Source: Gp6-AA40 sp050742535 (GTDB lineage: Bacteria > Acidobacteriota > Vicinamibacteria > Vicinamibacterales > UBA2999). Taken from it: a stretch of DNA of 39,741 bases. The stretch spans positions 1 through 39,741 of the forward strand of contig JBOGIQ010000013.1 of NCBI GenBank assembly GCA_050742535.1, written 5' to 3'. Under the pieces are notes generated by a model that was not told the origin of the DNA, did not search any database, and was given only the letters and a program-made list of their open reading frames with translations. Of the stretch, positions 38,615-39,741 are shown one piece after another; position 1 is the stretch's first letter, and the number at the start of each line of letters is the position of its first letter. The translations under genes and the position numbers were made by a program.

Positions 38615-39502
38615 CTAGTTCTGTTCAGGCATCCCGACTGACTCGATGAAGAGGACCTCAATGGGTCCGGTGCGCGGCTCCAACTGCAGTCCCAACTGTT
38701 CGCGTATCGCGACAGACATCGAAGGGACCTCAGGAACGTTCGAATTGTTCCCCGGCGTCCGAGGCCGCGGCGGAAACGGCGAAGACGTGAGCTGCCACTC
38801 GAAGTTACCACTCAACTGCGTGGCATCCAGCACCGGACGATCCAGAAACCCCTGGATGCTTGCTATGAGGTCTGAGATGGTACCGGCATCCCTGAGTTGC
38901 ACGCTGGCCGGCGGTGGGCGCTCATCTTCAGGGCGTGTCACGCACAGGGGGCGGTTCTTGGCATCCCGCGGTCGAACAACCTCGGACGCGGGCGTATTGC
39001 TCTCCAACCAGGCGGCCTTGTACTGATTGCAGTTGTGTTTCGAAGGACGAAGCTCAGGACCGAGTGTTCGGCCGCGCGCCACGACGAGCGAATAGACCGG
39101 TCCCTGGCGCAGTTGCCGAACCGCTTGCAGCCTGAATCGCTCAACGAGAAGTGATTTCAGCATCGGTACGACCCGATCTGTCGCCACTCCTTCTGGTATC
39201 TTGGCCTGGATGTCGAAGCGACGAGAAAGAAGCGTGTTCGTCCCCCCAGCGATACGGAACTGTTCGAGTTGAAGCGGAATGCCATGCGCGAGGGCGATGA
39301 TTCGCTTGAGCGTCAAATTGGTGATGGTGAACCTGTCGCCCTTCGCAAAATACGACCAGCCGGTCGTTGTGCCCTCGCTGGGCCTCACTGACGCCACCTC
39401 GAATCTCGGTGCAACGCCAGCAGCAGCAGGACCTTGAGCGGAGATCGCCACCAAGGCGGCTGCCCACAGAACCGACACCCCCATCAGAAGAAGTCTTGGC
39501 AC
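38615..39502 (-). CDS. TIGR03435-family exported protein
   Basis: The product is 295 residues from a GTG at 39502; an ATG six codons later (MGVSVLWAAALVAISAQ) also suits a signal peptide. The mature part has the family hallmarks: FEVASVRPSEG, FTITNLTLKRIIALAHGI, RFDIQAKIPEG, MLKSLLVERFRLQ, YSLVVARG, LRDAGTISDLIASIQGFLDRPVLDATQLSGNFEWQL and the ending LGLQLEPRTGPIEVLFIE. TIGR03435 proteins are exported, expanded in acidobacteria and some planctomycetes, and of unknown function. All segments appear intact. It lies in a region of gene remnants, including one of its own family. Confidence 0.9.
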   Translation of the reverse strand: MPRLLLMGVSVLWAAALVAISAQGPAAAGVAPRFEVASVRPSEGTTTGWSYFAKGDRFTITNLTLKRIIALAHGIPLQLEQFRIAGGTNTLLSRRFDIQAKIPEGVATDRVVPMLKSLLVERFRLQAVRQLRQGPVYSLVVARGRTLGPELRPSKHNCNQYKAAWLESNTPASEVVRPRDAKNRPLCVTRPEDERPPPASVQLRDAGTISDLIASIQGFLDRPVLDATQLSGNFEWQLTSSPFPPRPRTPGNNSNVPEVPSMSVAIREQLGLQLEPRTGPIEVLFIESVGMPEQN

Positions 39503-39539
39503 TCCTCACTCAACCCTGCGTTAGCAGGTCTGCCGCTGA

Positions 39540-39741
39540 TTATGTGGTCCACAGGCACGTGCCGCCCCAGCCCCATTCTGGGTGAAGTGGATACTGGCAG
39601 GTGAAGTCACACTGCTCGTACACTACGCCGTTTACTGTTACCAATTCACAATTGCCCAAGTAGATCGGGGTTCCATTTTCACTGGTGCAGGTATGTCCCT
39701 CCTCCGTGCAGAGGTAGCCGCTCACATCTGCCTCCGCCAGC
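39540..39741 (-). CDS. Cys-rich small protein, open at the window edge
   Basis: Reading in from the edge on the minus strand, the frame gives LAEADVSGYLCTEEGHTCTSENGTPIYLGNCELVTVNGVVYEQCDFTCQYPLHPEWGWGGTCLWTT and a TAA at 39540. A GTG at 39725 has a very good ribosome site (GGAGG, five bases apart) and would make a complete 61-residue protein. Alternatively this is the 3' part of a longer gene. Six Cys and several Gly and Trp suggest a disulfide-bonded extracellular domain, but no export signal is visible in what remains. The family was not recognised. Confidence 0.45.
   Translation of the reverse strand, partial: LAEADVSGYLCTEEGHTCTSENGTPIYLGNCELVTVNGVVYEQCDFTCQYPLHPEWGWGGTCLWTT

Overview
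The window is a high-GC bacterial chromosome segment that most likely comes from an acidobacterium, probably of the Vicinamibacteria type. No rRNA or complete tRNA is present, so this rests on gene content: a TIGR03435-family soil-associated protein plus a remnant of a second, a Ser/Thr kinase fused to a TolB/PD40 beta-propeller, glycine-zipper lipoproteins, many GTG starts, and dispersed REP-like hairpins. GC is high throughout the core genes and visibly lower in 27.5-29.4 kb and 35.6-36.6 kb.

Layout. (1) 1-0.76 kb: the N-terminal part of acetolactate synthase (ilvB), minus strand, cut by the window edge. (2) 0.9-8.0 kb: a glycine-zipper lipoprotein, then three tandem paralogous secreted HExxH peptidase/TPR proteins, with a divergent DoxX gene and an ECF sigma factor inserted between copies 1 and 2. 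(3) 8.0-11.5 kb: a CDGSH iron-sulfur protein, a CoA-binding protein and a receptor-like Ser/Thr kinase. (4) 17.9-11.5 kb, minus strand: a compact run of secreted protein, recG, rsmD, coaD, class I aminotransferase and a glcD-like oxidase, with a probable CUG start on the last gene. (5) 18.1-27.1 kb, plus strand: a long housekeeping run of lexA, DUF3467, nth, minimal zincin, rsmA, RNase J, ftsK and an AMIN-domain amidase, mostly with 4-bp or very short junctions. lexA faces group 4 across a 149-bp promoter region. (6) 27.2-29.4 kb: a small membrane protein and a lower-GC DUF4062-like/coiled-coil/TPR gene with about seven near-identical 120-bp repeats, the best candidate conflict or defence gene here. 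(7) 29.4-35.5 kb: pepA, a PKD-like secreted protein, an acyl-CoA synthetase, a GT2 glycosyltransferase and a methyltransferase. (8) 35.5-39.7 kb: an accessory zone. It holds a 1.2-kb islet flanked by a 13-bp inverted repeat, a WecE-type sugar aminotransferase, remnants of three gene families, an intact TIGR03435 gene and a Cys-rich ORF at the edge.

The most unusual non-coding feature is a set of REP-like hairpins. They share a GTAG/GTGG head and mostly a TTCA loop but have three different, perfectly self-complementary stems. They fill intergenic gaps, supply a stop codon (rsmD) and overlap the start of the amidase gene. Other inserted repeats are an A-rich 23-bp inverted repeat before nth, an A-rich tract forming the nth C-terminal tail, and an 18-bp tandem repeat after the methyltransferase gene. 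All functional calls come from reading the sequence; no database search was run.
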